From: Alviniconcha marisindica
Taxonomy: Eukaryota; Mollusca; Gastropoda; Provannidae
Length of the DNA stretch: 64,000 nt
Direction of reading: 5' to 3'
Assembly (NCBI GenBank): GCA_018857735.1
Contig: JABMCL010001551.1
Coordinates: 458,501 to 522,500 of the forward strand
A program made the translations under genes and the position numbers. Position 1 is the stretch's first letter, and each line of letters begins with the position of its first letter. A model generated the notes under the pieces. The model did no database searches, had not been told where the DNA came from, and was given only the letters and a program-made list of their open reading frames with translations. This document shows positions 61,527 to 64,000 of the stretch, piece after piece.

Positions 61527-64000
61527 CTGAAAGCGAGAAAGAAAACACAAGACCTACAAGTAGTGTCCACTAAAACAGCTGATGACATGTCACACCAAAG
61601 GTGTTGGAGGGGGGGGGGCGGGGGGCTTCAAATCACCCACTAAGGGGAGCCATGGTAGTGGTAGTCCAATCTTTTGTCTTTGATGGTAGCATCATAAAAT
61701 CAATTATAACTCTAGAATGGAATGAGATACACTTAGTCATACATTGCTAGTGTTACCTACATATTTAGCATTAATCAGAGAATGCATATTCACAGTCTAA
61801 AAATCTGTGGTCCAGGTAAAGTTTAAATTGTAATTTATATATAAAGTAGACAAATTTGAGTAAGACTAAGACAGAAAAAAAACCAAATTCATGCAATCTT
61901 CTAATTCTATGGCAGCATATCATGGTCAATCATGACTCTAGTCTAGAATGAAAAAAGACACAGCTACTGAGCTAGGATTTGCATTAACCTGTAATTTACT
62001 AGTTAAGTGTAAGATCAGCACATATATCACAATGGGGGGAAAAGTCAGCAATCAGTCTGATGTACTGGCTGTTATTTTGCTTGATCATGCCTGACCAGTT
62101 TTGACAATCTATGTGTGTGTGTGTGTGTGTGCGTGTGTGTGTGTGCACATCAATGTTCTAGACAGGGAAGGGAGCAGGGTCTTTGCCAGTAGAACTCTAG
62201 TAGTACAGTCAAAGCCTTGTTTTCAGTTTCAGGCAACTTTCTTCCAAACTCTGCCATAACGATGTTTACACTACAGAAGGAGCAGTCTATCACCACACAT
62301 CTGAGTTCTGACCACCAACGCTGTCAGCGCCCTCCAAAAAGTTTAGGTTACAACACTGTGGAAGCAACACTGCACTGAAACACACAGGTAGATATGAGGT
62401 GTCTACCCAGGGTGAAAAATTAGCAGTAGCAGATCATGGATGTGCTGTCTGTTTGCCAAAGTAGTTATTATTCCTGATATTAATTATTATTGTTCCTTAA
62501 CTGGTCTTTAAAAAACAACAACAATATAGTAGTATAGAAAGTGAAATACATATCAAGTTCTAAGTGGTTCTGACTTATGGAATAAAGGTAAACTATATGT
62601 ACTGATGTTTGTAGCACACACATGTTGATTATGAACAGAAAAATACTGATGGCTGAGCCAGAGAGCAAAACTGGACTATCACTAAAATTGAAAACACGTC
62701 TAGGTTTTGACATTTTCCTGGGTAAAAACAGTTCTGTATCACTCGCTCAGTTATTATTTTCAGCACTGCATAATCCACAGGGTACTGCTTGAATCTGTGG
62801 GGTGTGCAGTTTCTGTTGCATGGGAAATCCTGCAACTTGTACTATACTACCACTGTACCATTAACCATTTTGGGGTCAGACAGTACACTGTTGTGTAATG
62901 AATGAAAGTTTGAAACATATTCTGAGTGATATAAAATTCAGTACAATGCATTTAGGCTTTTCCAGTGCAAATGCCAGGTAAAAATAAACACAGTTTTTGA
63001 CACTTCTTTTTTATGCAGAATTTTGTCCCCAGTTAATCTATGGGACTTCCTCTTTTTAAAAATAGTTAACCTGAGGGGTATCCATTATTCTTGGAGTTGG
63101 AAGATTTCCTGGGGTTCTGAACACAACCATTTTCTGATCAGGCTGTTAGTCTTATGGCATCAGAACTCACTTGGTACCTGAGTGACTGGGATATTTATTA
63201 AAACTCCCTCCAAGCTCACAGTACATTATTAAAACACAAAAGAAGAACATGATCACAAATTGATGAAAAATTATAACTTTTCCCATGACGCTTCAGAGTA
63301 AGTTTTATTGATAAACTGCACAGAACAAAGCAGATTATATGATGAGTTGAAAATGAGCAATTATTACCTTGCAATATCAGTGCTAACTAGCACTGAAGAG
63401 AGGACCTACCAAATACATAATGTCCTTAACTACTGAATGTAATATCTTCATTATAAAAAATAAATCAACTATTCAACACCATTTCTGACTCATGGTCATA
63501 TATATCCACTTTGGCCAACTCTTCTAGTTCTACAGAAAAAGCCGATACTTCACTGTTAGTGTTACAGCAAACAGCATTTTTTTTTTTTTTAAGGAGATGA
63601 AATAAAGAAAAGTTAGATTTAGTCCAAAAAAAGAGAGGAAAAAATGAGGTTCCATCAATAAAAGGGTCTACATTGTTAATTATGTTGCTGTTGCAGCAAC
63701 TGAAGAAAAAAAGAATGATCTTCCACCATGAGCTGGACTCTGATTACTGGCGCAAGACCTAGACTAGTTAGAGTCTGGAGCTATAGTATAACCATTCAAC
63801 CATGAAGCTACTTGAAAAATGGGATGCATTTAACTTGTTAGAGCTAATAAATTCTATCACCCTCCCTTGACAGACTTGTTTGCTTGAATAATCTTGAGCG
63901 CTACTGAGTTTAAAAAACACACTACTAGATGTTAGTACCATTACCCATAATATAGCCACATACTACCCTTACGCCTCAAGGAATCTTCACACCAAGTTTT
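61527..64000 (-). other. CnA upstream intron; first coding exon not found
   Basis: The acceptor at 61527 needs an upstream exon ending in G with an ATG and about 20 codons. No match was recognised up to the window edge. (GT)n microsatellite at 62111-62147 and a T13 run at 63580. Confidence 0.5.

Noticed and set aside
63360..63425. Possible first coding exon of CnA ending in CAAG/gtaata on the minus strand
   Set aside because: The upstream reading gives no convincing ATG-led N terminus of the family, so the donor-like site is not supported.

Overview
The window is eukaryotic nuclear DNA, most likely from a marine mollusc and probably a gastropod. It has intron-rich genes with GT-AG splice sites, several families of tRNA-derived SINEs, abundant (GA)n/(GT)n microsatellites, and two animal genes whose exons can be read by eye. 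The predicted calcineurin resembles invertebrate homologues, for example the YAACCDFLQ segment. The species call is an inference from repeat style and cannot be proved here.

Layout. Positions 1-5370: T-rich sequence with no recognisable exon, ending in AATAAA plus a GT-rich stretch; probably the 3' UTR or last part of a + strand gene lying to the left. Positions 5.4-20.4 kb: a repeat-dense intergenic block with microsatellites, poly-G runs, a 1-kb minisatellite (13.4-14.5 kb), a 283-bp foldback element (12.1 kb), many full and partial copies of a tRNA-derived SINE, and a second 165-bp dispersed repeat that shares modules with the SINE tail. Positions 20609-25046 (+): a complete three-exon gene for a 131-residue secreted, probably GPI-anchored Ly6/uPAR (quiver/sleepless-like) protein, with a long 3' UTR that may run to 27.6 kb. 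Positions 28-30.9 kb: the convergent boundary, with a 34-36-bp tandem array interrupted by a hAT-like element that itself carries a SINE. Positions 37180-61526 (-): twelve coding exons of the calcineurin catalytic subunit (protein phosphatase 2B, CnA), giving 470 residues from the start of the conserved N-terminal region to the stop codon. Only the first coding exon (about 20 residues) is missing, presumably beyond the right edge.

The two genes are convergent (tail to tail) and nothing in the sequence links them functionally. No CRISPR array, operon, rRNA or intact tRNA gene was seen. The points most worth a second look are a GC-AG intron inside calcineurin, a 12.9-kb intron just before the calmodulin-binding exon, the three-layer nested repeat at 29.3-30.8 kb, the palindrome around a 35-base G run at 12.1-12.4 kb, and the many short CTGA/CCGG-like insertions that disturb repeat copies at 16.6-19.1 kb.
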